From: Streptomyces misionensis
Lineage (GTDB): Bacteria > Actinomycetota > Actinomycetes > Streptomycetales > Streptomycetaceae
Direction of reading: 5' to 3'
DNA length: 64,000 nucleotides
NCBI RefSeq assembly: GCF_900104815.1
Contig: NZ_FNTD01000004.1
Span: forward strand, 6,509,001 to 6,573,000
Below the pieces are notes generated by a model. It was not told the origin of the DNA. It ran no database searches and worked only from the letters and a program-made list of their open reading frames with translations. The position numbers were made by a program, and so were the translations under genes. Below, one piece after another: positions 1 through 8,934 of the stretch. Each line of letters opens with the position of its first letter. Positions within the stretch are counted from its first letter, which is position 1.

Positions 1-1
1 C

Positions 2-1552
2 CTCATCCCGCTCCGGCTGTTCCGCGACTCCGTCTTCAACGTCACCGGCCTGGTCGGCGCCGTCATCGGCGTGGGGCTGTTCGGCGCCGCCAGCTATCTG
101 CCCACCTTCCTCCAGATGGTCGACGGGGCCAGCGCCACCGGCTCCGGACTGCTGATGCTGCCCATGACCGCGGGCATCGTCGCGACGTCACTGCTCTCCG
201 GCCAGCTCATCAGCCACACCGGCCGCTACCGGGTCTACCCGGTGCTCGGCGGCGCCGTCTCCGTGGCCGGGATGTGGCTGCTGTCCCGCCTCGACGCCGG
301 AACGCCCCGGCTGCACTACAGCCTCTGGATGGCCGTACTCGGCGCCGGCATCGGACTGGTGATGCCCGTTCTGGTCCTCGCCGTGCAGAACTCGGTGCGG
401 CCCGCCGACCTCGGCACCGCGACCAGCGCCAACAACTACTTCCGGCAGATCGGCGGCAGCGTCGGCGCCGCCGTCTTCGGCACCCTGTTCGCCAACCGGC
501 TCGCCGACGCGCTGCGCAGGGAACTGCCCCCGGGCGCCGGCGCCCGGCTGCCCGACCCCGAATCCCTCACCCCGCAGCTCGTGCACGCCCTGCCCCCGGC
601 GCTGCGCGACGCCTACATCCGCGCCTACGCCGAGGCCATGCCCCGGGTCTTCCTGTACCTCGTCCCGGTGCTCGTCCTCGGTCTCCTCGCCGCCTTCTTC
701 CTCAAGGAGAAACCACTGGTGTCCCACCACACCGCCGAAACCGACCCCCAGGGCCCCCACACCCACATCCCCCAGGCGCGTTCCCCGTACGCCGCCGGAA
801 TCCCGGTGTGCGGCACCGTGCAGCATCCCGACGGCACCGTGGTGCCGCGCGCGGCGCTCACCCTCATCGACGTCACCGGACAGCAGATCGGCCGGGGCGC
901 GAGCGGCGACGACGGGCGGTACGCGCTGAGCACCCCCGGCTCCGGGTCGTACGTCCTGATCGCCGCCGCCGGGGGCCACCAGCCGCAGGCCGTCTCGGTC
1001 ACCGTCGGCGAACGCCCCGTCGAACTCGACGTCGTCCTCGGCGGCGCCGGACGCCTCGCGGGCAGTGTGCTCACCGCCGACGGCAGCCCCGTGCGGGACG
1101 CCACCGTCACCCTCACCAATGTGCACGGCGAGGTGGTCGCCACCACCCGCAGCGGCCGCGAAGGGGGCTACGTCATCACCGAGTTGGTCGCGGGGGAGTA
1201 CACCCTCGCCGCCAGCGCCCCCGCCTTCCGCCCGGCCGCGCTCCCGGTCAGCGTGCAGGCCGCCCGGGAGACCCGGCAGGACGTCGAGCTCGCCGGCGGC
1301 GCAGTGCTGCGCGGCGTCGTACGGGCGAGCGGGGGACGGCCCGTGGAGGACGCCCGGGTCACCCTTCTGGATGCCGCGGGCAACGTGGTGGACACCCTCA
1401 CCACCGGACCGGACGGCGCCTTCCGGTTCGTGGACCTGTCCTCCGGCGAGTACACGGTGATCGCCGCGGGTTACCCGCCGGTCGCCACGGTCTTGCAGGT
1501 CGCGGGCGGTGGCCGCACGGAACGGGATCTCCAGCTGGGACACGAGGACTGA
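2..1552 (+). CDS. MFS drug-efflux-type transporter (3' part) with three C-terminal carboxypeptidase-regulatory repeats
   Basis: The frame is open at the left edge of the window, so the gene starts upstream and about 516 codons are visible. The first ~235 residues are hydrophobic segments of the DHA2 (14-TM, EmrB/QacA-like) type, including the SANNYFRQIGGSVGAA segment typical of that family and a last helix ending at FFLKEK. After a short polar linker come three repeats of about 75 residues, each with a G(x)V...G.PV..A.VTL...G......T..DG.Y......GEYTL pattern, as in carboxypeptidase regulatory-like (CarboxypepD_reg) beta-sandwich domains. The repeats probably lie outside the membrane core, but the side cannot be read from the sequence. 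Drug export is inferred from family only. Confidence 0.85.
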   Translation, partial: LIPLRLFRDSVFNVTGLVGAVIGVGLFGAASYLPTFLQMVDGASATGSGLLMLPMTAGIVATSLLSGQLISHTGRYRVYPVLGGAVSVAGMWLLSRLDAGTPRLHYSLWMAVLGAGIGLVMPVLVLAVQNSVRPADLGTATSANNYFRQIGGSVGAAVFGTLFANRLADALRRELPPGAGARLPDPESLTPQLVHALPPALRDAYIRAYAEAMPRVFLYLVPVLVLGLLAAFFLKEKPLVSHHTAETDPQGPHTHIPQARSPYAAGIPVCGTVQHPDGTVVPRAALTLIDVTGQQIGRGASGDDGRYALSTPGSGSYVLIAAAGGHQPQAVSVTVGERPVELDVVLGGAGRLAGSVLTADGSPVRDATVTLTNVHGEVVATTRSGREGGYVITELVAGEYTLAASAPAFRPAALPVSVQAARETRQDVELAGGAVLRGVVRASGGRPVEDARVTLLDAAGNVVDTLTTGPDGAFRFVDLSSGEYTVIAAGYPPVATVLQVAGGGRTERDLQLGHED

Positions 1553-1704
1553 GGCGGCGCCCGCGGCGGCACCGGGGCGGGGGCCGGTGCGATCAGGTAA
1601 ACCAATTCCCGGATTGCCACACATCGCCACCGGCCACCGCCGTACCGTAGTGGCCGGCGGCACAGATCGTTTGCGAACAGCCGTGGGGAGAAGGGGCCTG
1701 GGCC

Positions 1705-4236
1705 ATGGACCGTGGCAGCGAGCGGGACACAGCTCCCGGGCGCGGCGCCGGCGACACAGCTGCGGGCCGGATTCCGCTTGCGGTGATCGTCGTCGACCGT
1801 GACGGCCTGGTGTCCCACTGGAGCAGTGGGGCACGGCGGTTGTTCGGCGTGGGCCGGCAGGACGCCGTCGGCCGCCCCGCGGCCGATCTGCTGCCGGTCA
1901 CCGGTACCCTGCCCGACCACCTCCAGGGCGGCTCCACGCCGGACGCCCGCCCGGCGGCGTACGACGGCGAGCCCAACGGCGCCGCCGGGTACGGCGGTTC
2001 GTCCGACGACGAGCTCGGTCCCGACCTGGAGGCATCCCTCGGCGGTGGGACCTCCTACGCCACCGCCGGCCGCGCCCGCCTCTCCCCGCCCCGGCGGACA
2101 CCGGACGACGAGGACCGGGCGGACGGCGAGCGGCTCGACGTGCTGTGGTGGGCCTACCCGCTGATCGGCCCCGGCCCCGCCCGGCTGCTGGTGCTCGCCG
2201 CCGACGCCACCCGGCTGCGCGAGGAGCGCGGCCACGACGACGAGACCGCCGAACGCGTCGCGCCCGCCTTCGCCCGCCACACCGAACTGCCCGCCTTCGA
2301 CGAACTCGAACGGCGGCTGCCGGAGATCCTGCCCAACATGGGCCCGGGGCTCAGCGGCCGCATCGTCTCCCAGATCCTCGAACTGGGTTATCCCGTGCTG
2401 GAGTTCAGCCAGTGCGAACGGGTGCCGGTGACCCCGTACTGGGGCGTGCCCCGGCGCCCCGGCCGCGTCCCCGCCGACGCCGCCGAAACCCTCGTACCGC
2501 GCCAGCGCACCGCCCCCGTGCCCGCCGTGCCGCCCGGCGCCGAGCAGGACCTCGAATACGCCGCCGTCCGCGAACGCCTCGAATTCCTCAACGAGGTCAG
2601 CTCCCGCATCGGCTCCTCCCTCGACCTCGGCGAGACCATCCGCGAGGTCACCAGTGCCGCCGTGCCCCGGTTCGCCGACTTCGCCGGCACCCATCTGCGC
2701 GCCGCCGTCCTCGCGGGCGAGGGCTTCCCGGACGGCCCGCCCGACGCCAGCACCGTGATGTTCCGCGTCTGGGTCGAGCACAACGACGAACCCGGCCGCT
2801 GGGACGACACCGTGCCGGTCGGCGAGGCCTTCGCCTTCCCCGAACACACCCCGTTCTACCAGTGCATGGTCACCGGCGAACCGGTCCTCATCCCCCGGGT
2901 CACCGACGAGATGGGCGACCGCATCTCCGGCCAGTTCGAGAAGCGCGATCTGCGCCCGCTGATCAACGGCCGCTCCCTGCTGATCGTGCCGCTCAAGGCG
3001 CGCAATGTCGTGCTCGGCTTCATGGTGCTGATCCGCCGCCCCGACCGTCCCGCCTTCGACGACATGGACCGCACCACCGGCGCCGAACTCGCCGCCCGCG
3101 CCGGCCTCGTCCTCGACAACGCGCGCATGTACACCTACCAGGAGAACGTCGCCGACACCCTCCAGGACAGCATGCTCCCGCAGGTCGCCCCGAGGACGGC
3201 CGGCTGCGACGTCGCCACCCGCTACCTGCCCGGCACCCGGCTCGGCCGGATCGGCGGCGACTGGTTCGACACCGTCAAACTGCCCGGCTCCCGCACCGCC
3301 CTCGTCGTCGGCGACGTCATGGGGCACGGCCTCAACTCGGCCGCCATGATGGGCCAGTTGCGCACCGCGGTGCAGACCATGGCCGCGATGCAGACCCCGC
3401 CCGCCCAGCTCCTGCGCAACCTGGACGACCTGGCCCGCCGGCTCGGCGACAACTACCTCGCCACCTGTCTGTACGCGGTCTACGACCCGATCCGCGGCGA
3501 GGTCACCCTCGCCAACGCGGGACACATCCCGCCGGTGCTGGTCCGGGCCGAGGACGGCAGCAGCGAACTCCTCGACCTGCCCACCGGTGCGCCCATCGGC
3601 GTCGGCGGCGTCCCCTTCGAGGCCGCCCGGGTACGGGTGTCGCCCGGGGACCGGCTGGTGCTGTGCACCGACGGCCTGGTCGAGGTGCGCGGCTCGGACA
3701 TCGGCGAGGGCCTCGCCGCGCTCTGCGAGTCCGCCGCGCACCCCGCGGCCTCCATGGACGACGCCTGCGACACCATCATCCGCGCCCTCAACACCCGCGG
3801 CGGCCGCAAGGACGACGTCGCCCTGCTCATGGCCCGCCTCAACGGCATCCCCGCCGGCCATGTCGCCGAGTGGCGGCTGGACGCGGAGCCCCGCGAGGTC
3901 GGGCGGGCCCGCCGCCTGGTCCGCGAGCAGCTGCGCGCCTGGGGTCTACCGGAGGCCGTGGAGACCGCCGAGCTGCTGGTGAGCGAGGTCGTCACCAATG
4001 CCGTACGGCACGCGGAGGGCGATCGCGTCGGGCTGAAGGTGGTGCGCACCGACGCGCTGCTGTTCGAGGTCACCGACGACGCCCCCGACCTGCCCGACAT
4101 GATCGCCGCGGGCCCCCTCGACGAGTCGGGCCGCGGACTGCGCGTGGTCAGCAGGCTCGCCCGCGAGTGGGGCGCCAGCGCCACCGGGCACCGCAAGACG
4201 GTCTGGTTCGAACAGGCGGTCACGGGGAGCCGTTGA
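1705..4236 (+). CDS. PAS-GAF-SpoIIE phosphatase with C-terminal anti-sigma-factor-type HATPase domain
   Basis: 843 residues. Order: PAS-like segment (about 18-70), a variable linker, a GAF domain (about 290-470), a PP2C/SpoIIE phosphatase domain (about 486-712, with the metal-binding GGDWFD and GDVMGHG motifs and a closing DDVALL), and an RsbW-like HATPase (about 722-843, N-box LVSEVVTNAVRHA and G-box SGRGLRVV). Such proteins dephosphorylate anti-anti-sigma factors and may also rephosphorylate them or bind a sigma factor, so this is probably a partner-switching regulator. No anti-anti-sigma gene is adjacent. The ATG at 1705 is preceded by a purine-rich GGAGAAGGGG stretch. The sensed signal is unknown. 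Confidence 0.9.
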   Translation: MDRGSERDTAPGRGAGDTAAGRIPLAVIVVDRDGLVSHWSSGARRLFGVGRQDAVGRPAADLLPVTGTLPDHLQGGSTPDARPAAYDGEPNGAAGYGGSSDDELGPDLEASLGGGTSYATAGRARLSPPRRTPDDEDRADGERLDVLWWAYPLIGPGPARLLVLAADATRLREERGHDDETAERVAPAFARHTELPAFDELERRLPEILPNMGPGLSGRIVSQILELGYPVLEFSQCERVPVTPYWGVPRRPGRVPADAAETLVPRQRTAPVPAVPPGAEQDLEYAAVRERLEFLNEVSSRIGSSLDLGETIREVTSAAVPRFADFAGTHLRAAVLAGEGFPDGPPDASTVMFRVWVEHNDEPGRWDDTVPVGEAFAFPEHTPFYQCMVTGEPVLIPRVTDEMGDRISGQFEKRDLRPLINGRSLLIVPLKARNVVLGFMVLIRRPDRPAFDDMDRTTGAELAARAGLVLDNARMYTYQENVADTLQDSMLPQVAPRTAGCDVATRYLPGTRLGRIGGDWFDTVKLPGSRTALVVGDVMGHGLNSAAMMGQLRTAVQTMAAMQTPPAQLLRNLDDLARRLGDNYLATCLYAVYDPIRGEVTLANAGHIPPVLVRAEDGSSELLDLPTGAPIGVGGVPFEAARVRVSPGDRLVLCTDGLVEVRGSDIGEGLAALCESAAHPAASMDDACDTIIRALNTRGGRKDDVALLMARLNGIPAGHVAEWRLDAEPREVGRARRLVREQLRAWGLPEAVETAELLVSEVVTNAVRHAEGDRVGLKVVRTDALLFEVTDDAPDLPDMIAAGPLDESGRGLRVVSRLAREWGASATGHRKTVWFEQAVTGSR

Positions 4237-4330
4237 ACGCCGGTACGTCCGGTGAAGGCGGCCACCGGGCCCTTGCCCGTGGCCCGCTCCCCGCGATATC
4301 CCGATCACGCAACCGATCGTGGGAGAGCGC

Positions 4331-5050
4331 ATGAACGTTTCGGACAACTACCGTGACAACTGGGAGAGTTACTGGAGCGAGACCTCCGACGCTCCCGGAG
4401 AGGCGATCTGGGACTCGGACCCCTCGCTGACCGCCGAGCCGCACAGCGCGCTGCTCCTGCCGCACGCGGACCCGGCGCGCACCATAGTCGACCTGGGCTG
4501 CGGCAACGGTACGCAGACCCGTTATCTCGCCACCCGGTTCGCCCGTGCGGTGGGCGTCGATCTGTCGCACGCGGCCGTGGCACACGCCCGGCGCGCCGCG
4601 GGGGACGCGCCCGTGGAGTTCGAGCAGCTCGACCTGACCGACGGCGACGCGGTCAAGGCCCTGCACGACCGGCTCGGCGACACCAACGTCTACATGCGGG
4701 CCGTCATCCACCAGAGCGAGCCCGCCGCGCGGCCCGCGGTCGCCGCCGCCGTCGCCACGCTCATCGGCAGCGCGGGCCGCGCCTTCGTCGTCGAACTCAC
4801 CTCGGCCTCGCGCGAGGTCCTGCGCCGCGCCGCGGCCGAGCCCTCCGGCCCGCCGCCCAAGCTCCAGCGGGTCTTCCACCACCAGCTCAAGCCGGCCGAC
4901 GCCGACGACGCCGAGATCCCCCGGCTGCTCGCCGAGGCGGGCATGACCGTCCTCGCCGAGGGCGACACCGCCCTCCCGCAGACCGAGCACCTCACCGACG
5001 GCACCCGGATCGACCTGCCGGCCCGCTGGTTCGTGCTCGCGGGCAGGTAG
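4331..5050 (+). CDS. class I SAM-dependent methyltransferase
   Basis: 239 residues. SAM-binding motif I reads VDLGCGNGTQTRYLA, followed by the acidic motif II VGVDLSHAAV and a motif III region EQLDLTDGD, so the Rossmann methyltransferase fold is clear. The start is taken as ATG 4331 because GGGAGAG lies just before it; a GTG twelve bases upstream is less likely. The N-terminus (DNYRDNWESYWSE) is like small-molecule methyltransferases of actinomycetes. The substrate is unknown. The gene is monocistronic and faces the xylanase gene, with a strong hairpin between them. Confidence 0.8.
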   Translation: MNVSDNYRDNWESYWSETSDAPGEAIWDSDPSLTAEPHSALLLPHADPARTIVDLGCGNGTQTRYLATRFARAVGVDLSHAAVAHARRAAGDAPVEFEQLDLTDGDAVKALHDRLGDTNVYMRAVIHQSEPAARPAVAAAVATLIGSAGRAFVVELTSASREVLRRAAAEPSGPPPKLQRVFHHQLKPADADDAEIPRLLAEAGMTVLAEGDTALPQTEHLTDGTRIDLPARWFVLAGR

Positions 5051-5125
5051 CGGCGCCGCGGGGCGCGGGCCGGCGACGGTGCCGGGACGTTGCGTCGCTC
5101 GCCCGCGCCCTCCTGCCGGGCGAGA

Positions 5126-5159
5126 CCGGCCACCGCGGCGACCTCGCCGCGGTGGCCGG
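5126..5159. terminator. bidirectional hairpin terminator between methyltransferase and xylanase genes
   Basis: A perfect 15-bp GC-rich stem (arms 5126-5140 and 5145-5159, 4-base loop ACCT) lies between two convergent genes. There is no T-run, as is common for actinomycete terminators. Confidence 0.75.
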
Positions 5160-5177
5160 CCGGTCGGCCGGAATGGT

Positions 5178-6239
5178 TCAGCCGGCGGTACAGGACACCG
5201 TCGGAGCGCCGTTGCTGCCCGAGTAGCCGGCGTTGAACCCGAAGGAGGTGCCGGCGCCGGCGGCCAGCGAGCCGTTGTTGCTCGCGTTCGTCACGGTGAC
5301 CGTGTTGCCGGACTGGGTGTAGCTGCCGTTCCAGAGGCTGGTGACCGTCTGGTTGCCGGGGAACGTCAGCTTGACGGTCCAGCCGTTGATGCTGGAGGAG
5401 CCGGTGTTCTTGACCGCCACCGAGCCGGTGAAGCCGGAGCCCCAGTCGGAGGAGTTGGCGAAGGTCGCGGTGCAGCCGCCGCTGCCGCCGCCACCGCCGC
5501 TGGGAGGCGGGGTGGTGCCGCCGCCACCGCTGCTGCTGCCGCCGCTGGTGACGGTGATGTTGGAGCTGCCGCTGCTCTGGTAGCCCTCGGTGGCCAGGAT
5601 CTCGTAGTTCGGGGTGCCGAGGTTGAGGCCGAGGTTCTTCCAGGCGTTGAAGATGTTCGAGACGGTGATGGTGCCGCCGGTGCGCTTGGCCTGGCGGACC
5701 GCCCAGTACTGGTCGAACGTCGCGGTGCCCTCGATGGACGGCGCGTTGACGCGGGTCGTCTTGTACAGGTCGTACGTGCTGCCGTCACTGCTGACCGAGC
5801 CCAGCTTGGTGGCGCCCGAACTCGGGTTGTAGTTGCCGTAGTTGTCGACGATGTACCACTCGATCAGCGGGTTGGTGGTCCAGCCGTACAGCGACAGGTA
5901 GCAGTTGCCGTTGCAGTTCCACGTGCCCGAGTACGAGACGGTGTTGTTGTTGCCCGGGTTCCAGCCGGTGCCGGCGACGACGTTCTGCGCGGCCGAGTTC
6001 CAGGTCAGGCTGTAGTTGCTGCCCGATCCCAGGGTCATCGTGGCCCCGCTGGACTGCTCCCAGAACGAGTAGAAGTAGCCGTTGTTGGTGCCGGTGCTGT
6101 TCGAGGTGATCGTCGTGCCGGCCTGCGCGGCGCCGGGCAGCGCGAAGGCGAGCACGGCCGCCGCCGCGGCGGCGACGAGCCCTCGGACGACAGCCACGAG
6201 GCCGCGTCTGCGGCGCATCCCGTGGATCAGCGTACTCAT
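5178..6239 (-). CDS. secreted GH11 endo-1,4-beta-xylanase with CBM2 cellulose/xylan-binding domain
   Basis: 353 residues. An Arg-rich Sec (possibly Tat-like) signal peptide with cleavage predicted after AQA (about residue 40) is followed by a GH11 jelly-roll domain (about 43-228), a Gly/Ser/Pro linker (about 232-255) and a C-terminal CBM2 (about 256-353, beginning and ending with Cys). The two catalytic glutamates are E127 in PLIEWYIVD and E218 in ATEGYQSSG. The usual PLVEYY is PLIEWY here, and a Cys pair (C109, C113) sits in the strand just before it. It should hydrolyse xylan outside the cell. The start at 6239 is chosen because the signal peptide begins there; the frame is open for 101 more codons upstream but is not protein-like. 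Confidence 0.95.
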   Translation of the reverse strand: MSTLIHGMRRRRGLVAVVRGLVAAAAAAVLAFALPGAAQAGTTITSNSTGTNNGYFYSFWEQSSGATMTLGSGSNYSLTWNSAAQNVVAGTGWNPGNNNTVSYSGTWNCNGNCYLSLYGWTTNPLIEWYIVDNYGNYNPSSGATKLGSVSSDGSTYDLYKTTRVNAPSIEGTATFDQYWAVRQAKRTGGTITVSNIFNAWKNLGLNLGTPNYEILATEGYQSSGSSNITVTSGGSSSGGGGTTPPPSGGGGGSGGCTATFANSSDWGSGFTGSVAVKNTGSSSINGWTVKLTFPGNQTVTSLWNGSYTQSGNTVTVTNASNNGSLAAGAGTSFGFNAGYSGSNGAPTVSCTAG

Positions 6240-6460
6240 GGGGGTGTTTCCTCCCTGTGCGGGTGTGGAGGGCCTGCGGTGCGCCAGGTCCCGGGTCGTC
6301 ACCGACCGAGACCCGTAGTGACAGGTGCATGACACATTCGGCCGCCGGGCGCTGCGGCCGGGAACCGGGTCGGCGTGCGGCCCGAGCCGCCGGCGACGGG
6401 CACCGGCGATGGCGAACAGTCTGGACGGCGGCCGGTGTGTGTCAACAGTTTCGGTAGAAG

Positions 6461-6474
6461 TTTCGAAATCTTTC
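6461..6474. promoter_or_regulatory. TTTCGAAA / CGAAATCTTTC imperfect xylanase-type operator
   Basis: An overlapping pair: the 8-bp palindrome TTTCGAAA (6461-6468) and CGAAA-TC-TTTC (6464-6474), a degenerate version of the box at 6605-6615, about 225 bp upstream of the xylanase start. A further half site GTTTCGG lies about 10 bp to the left. Confidence 0.5.
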
Positions 6475-6604
6475 TGTTCGGCGAATTTCACCGACAAGAA
6501 ACGAACTTGCTGGTCAGGCAGTCGTTTTGTTGCTGCGATCACATGCTCTCCCGAGTTCGGTCAAAGTTTTGGGCATTTGGAGGACCGGCGAGTACATGCG
6601 ATTT

Positions 6605-6615
6605 CGAAAGTTTCG
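6605..6615. promoter_or_regulatory. CGAAA-G-TTTCG inverted repeat (xylanase-type operator)
   Basis: A perfect 11-bp inverted repeat matching the conserved CGAAA-N-TTTCG box reported in front of Streptomyces xylanase genes. It lies about 365 bp upstream of the xylanase start and about 170 bp upstream of the peptidase operon. Confidence 0.65.
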
Positions 6616-6784
6616 ACCGATGGCACAGTCCGCGCCGCTCCCTGACCAGACGTCTCCGTGTGAGGCGGCGGCCGCGGTGGGGCGGGGCGCACGGCGCCTC
6701 CGCCCCGGCGCGCGGGAGGCGATCGGCCCCGACCTTCTTCCGGCTCGTAGGAACTTTCCCCTCCGGCGCGTAACGTGGCGCAGC

Positions 6785-7618
6785 ATGAAGATCCTCATCA
6801 GTGCCGACATGGAGGGGGCCACGGGCGTGACCTGGCCGGCCGATGTGCTGCCGGGGACGCCGCAGTGGGAGCGGTGCCGGACGATGTTCACCTCGGACGT
6901 GAACGCCGCCGTCGAGGGCTTCTTCGACGGCGGCGCCGACCAGGTGCTCGTCAACGAGGCCCATTGGACCATGCGCAACCTGCTGCTCGAACGGCTCGAC
7001 GAGCGGGTCGAGATGCTCACCGGACGGCACAAGGCGCTGTCCATGGTGGAGGGCGTCCAGCACGGCGATGTCGACGGCATCGCCTTCGTCGGCTACCACG
7101 CCGGCGCCGGCATGGAGGGCGTCCTCGCCCACACCTTCCTCGCCAACCAGATCACCGGCGTCTGGATCAACGACGTCCGCGCCAGCGAGGGCCTGCTCAA
7201 CGCGCATGTCGTCGCCGAGTACGGCGTCCCCGTCGTCCTCGTCACCGGCGACGACGTGGCCTGCGAGGACGCGCTCGGCTACGCGCCCGAGGCGCTGAAG
7301 GTCGCGGTCAAGGACCATGTGTCCCGGTACGCGGCCGTCTGCCGCACCCCGGCCCGCACCGCCGCCGACATCCGCGCCGCCGCCAAGGAGGCCGCGCGGC
7401 TCGCCGTGCGCCACGAGCCCGTCGAGGCCGGGCCGTTCACCATCGCCGTGGAGTTCGACGCCGAGCATCTGGCGATGGCCGCGACCGTCGTGCCGGGCGT
7501 CGCGCGCGCCGGTGAACGCAAGGTGGTCTACACCAGCGCCACCATGTACGAGGGCATCCGCACGTTCAAGGCGGTCACCACGATCGCCTCCGCCGCCGTG
7601 GAGGAGCAGTATGGCTGA
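6785..7618 (+). CDS. M55 family D-aminopeptidase (DppA-like)
   Basis: 277 residues. The zinc ligands of the Bacillus DppA family are visible at nearly identical positions: D8 and E10 in SADMEG, H60 in NEAH, H105 in GYHAG and E135 in ASEG; H116 matches the proposed catalytic histidine. The family removes N-terminal D-amino acids from short peptides and forms a decameric cytoplasmic ring. The ATG at 6785 is chosen because MKILISADMEG is the canonical N-terminus. It is the first gene of a four-gene operon, overlapping the next by 8 nt. Confidence 0.9.
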   Translation: MKILISADMEGATGVTWPADVLPGTPQWERCRTMFTSDVNAAVEGFFDGGADQVLVNEAHWTMRNLLLERLDERVEMLTGRHKALSMVEGVQHGDVDGIAFVGYHAGAGMEGVLAHTFLANQITGVWINDVRASEGLLNAHVVAEYGVPVVLVTGDDVACEDALGYAPEALKVAVKDHVSRYAAVCRTPARTAADIRAAAKEAARLAVRHEPVEAGPFTIAVEFDAEHLAMAATVVPGVARAGERKVVYTSATMYEGIRTFKAVTTIASAAVEEQYG

Positions 7619-8915
7619 CCCGCAGGCCCTCGACGAGGTCGTGGAGTTCACCTCCGGGCTGATTCGGATCGACACCACCAACCGGGGCGGCGGGGACTGC
7701 CGGGAGCGGCCCGCCGCCGAGTACGCGGCCGAGCGGCTGGCCGGCGCCGGCCTGGAGCCGCGACTGCTGGAACGCACCCCGGGCCGCACCAACGTGGTCG
7801 CCCGGATCGCGGGCACCGACCCGTGTGCCGACGCCCTGCTGGTCCACGGTCACCTCGACGTGGTCCCCGCCGAGGCCGCCGACTGGAGCGTGCACCCGTT
7901 CTCCGGGGAGGTCCGGGACGGGGTCGTGTGGGGGCGGGGCGCCGTCGACATGAAGAACATGGACGCGATGATCCTCGCCGTCGTCCGCTCCTGGGCCCGG
8001 CAGGGCGTACGGCCCCGCCGGGACCTCGTCATCGCGTTCACCGCCGACGAGGAGGCCAGCGCCGAGGACGGCTCCGGGTTCCTCGCCGACGCCCACCCGG
8101 AACTGTTCGAGGGCTGTACCGAGGGCATCAGCGAGTCCGGTGCCTTCACCTTCCACGACGGCGCCGGGCGGCAGATCTACCCCATCGCGGCGGGGGAGCG
8201 CGGCACCGGCTGGCTCAAGCTGACCGCCCGCGGGCGCGCCGGACACGGCTCCAAGGTCAACAAGGAGAACGCGGTGACCCGGCTGGCCGCCGCCGTCACC
8301 CGCATCGGCGAGCACCAGTGGCCGCTGCGGCTCACCCCGACGGTGCGCGCAGCCCTCACCGAACTGGCCGCCCTCTACGGCATCGAGCCCGACTTCCGCG
8401 ACGTCGACCGGCTGCTGGAGAAGCTGGGCCCGGCGGCCAAGCTGGTCGAGGCGACCGTCCGCAACAGCGCCAACCCGACGATGCTGGACGCCGGTTACAA
8501 GCTGAACGTCATCCCCGGCGAGGCCGTCGCCCACGTGGACGGACGCTATCTGCCGGGCGGCGAGGAGGAGTTCACCGCCACCCTCGACCGGCTCACCGGC
8601 CCGGACGTCGCCTGGGAGTTCGCCCACCGCGAGGTCGCCCTCGAAGCCCCGGTGGACGCGCGGCTGTTCGACCTGATGCGGGACGCGGTGCGGGAGTTCG
8701 CGCCCGAGGGGCATGTCGTGCCGTACTGCATGTCCGGCGGCACCGACGCCAAGCAGTTCTCCCGGCTCGGCATCACCGGTTACGGCTTCGCGCCGCTGAA
8801 ACTGCCCGAAGGACTCGACTACCAGGCGCTGTTCCACGGCGTGGACGAACGCGTGCCCGTCGAGGCGCTGCACTTCGGCGTCCGTGTCCTGGACCGCTTC
8901 CTGCGCACCGCCTGA
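7611..8915 (+). CDS. M20 family zinc peptidase / deacylase
   Basis: 434 residues. The dinuclear-zinc motifs of M20 peptidases are present: VHGHLDVVP (H81, D83), GRGAVDMK (D113) and ADEEAS (E147, E148), with a dimerisation domain in the middle. The family covers dipeptidases, ArgE/DapE-type deacylases and carboxypeptidases, so the exact substrate is open. Its ATG lies inside the last codons of the M55 gene (8-nt overlap), implying coupled translation and a shared peptide-degrading role. Confidence 0.88.
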   Translation: MADPQALDEVVEFTSGLIRIDTTNRGGGDCRERPAAEYAAERLAGAGLEPRLLERTPGRTNVVARIAGTDPCADALLVHGHLDVVPAEAADWSVHPFSGEVRDGVVWGRGAVDMKNMDAMILAVVRSWARQGVRPRRDLVIAFTADEEASAEDGSGFLADAHPELFEGCTEGISESGAFTFHDGAGRQIYPIAAGERGTGWLKLTARGRAGHGSKVNKENAVTRLAAAVTRIGEHQWPLRLTPTVRAALTELAALYGIEPDFRDVDRLLEKLGPAAKLVEATVRNSANPTMLDAGYKLNVIPGEAVAHVDGRYLPGGEEEFTATLDRLTGPDVAWEFAHREVALEAPVDARLFDLMRDAVREFAPEGHVVPYCMSGGTDAKQFSRLGITGYGFAPLKLPEGLDYQALFHGVDERVPVEALHFGVRVLDRFLRTA

Positions 8916-8934
8916 CGAAATGGGGGAGGACATG

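Larger units (their letters stand above)
6240..6784. other. 545-bp intergenic region between divergent xylanase and peptidase operon
   Basis: No gene is supported here. The right half (about 6430-6640) is clearly lower in GC than the surroundings and holds several GAAA/TTTC inverted repeats, consistent with a regulated xylanase promoter. A TAACGT hexamer at 6767-6772 close to the ATG at 6785 could be a -10 box for a short-leader transcript of the peptidase operon. Confidence 0.6.

Noticed and set aside
1471..3861. Minus-strand open frame of 796 codons
   Set aside because: Antisense to the SpoIIE-type gene; long frames on the wrong strand are expected at this GC content, and the protein has no family pattern.
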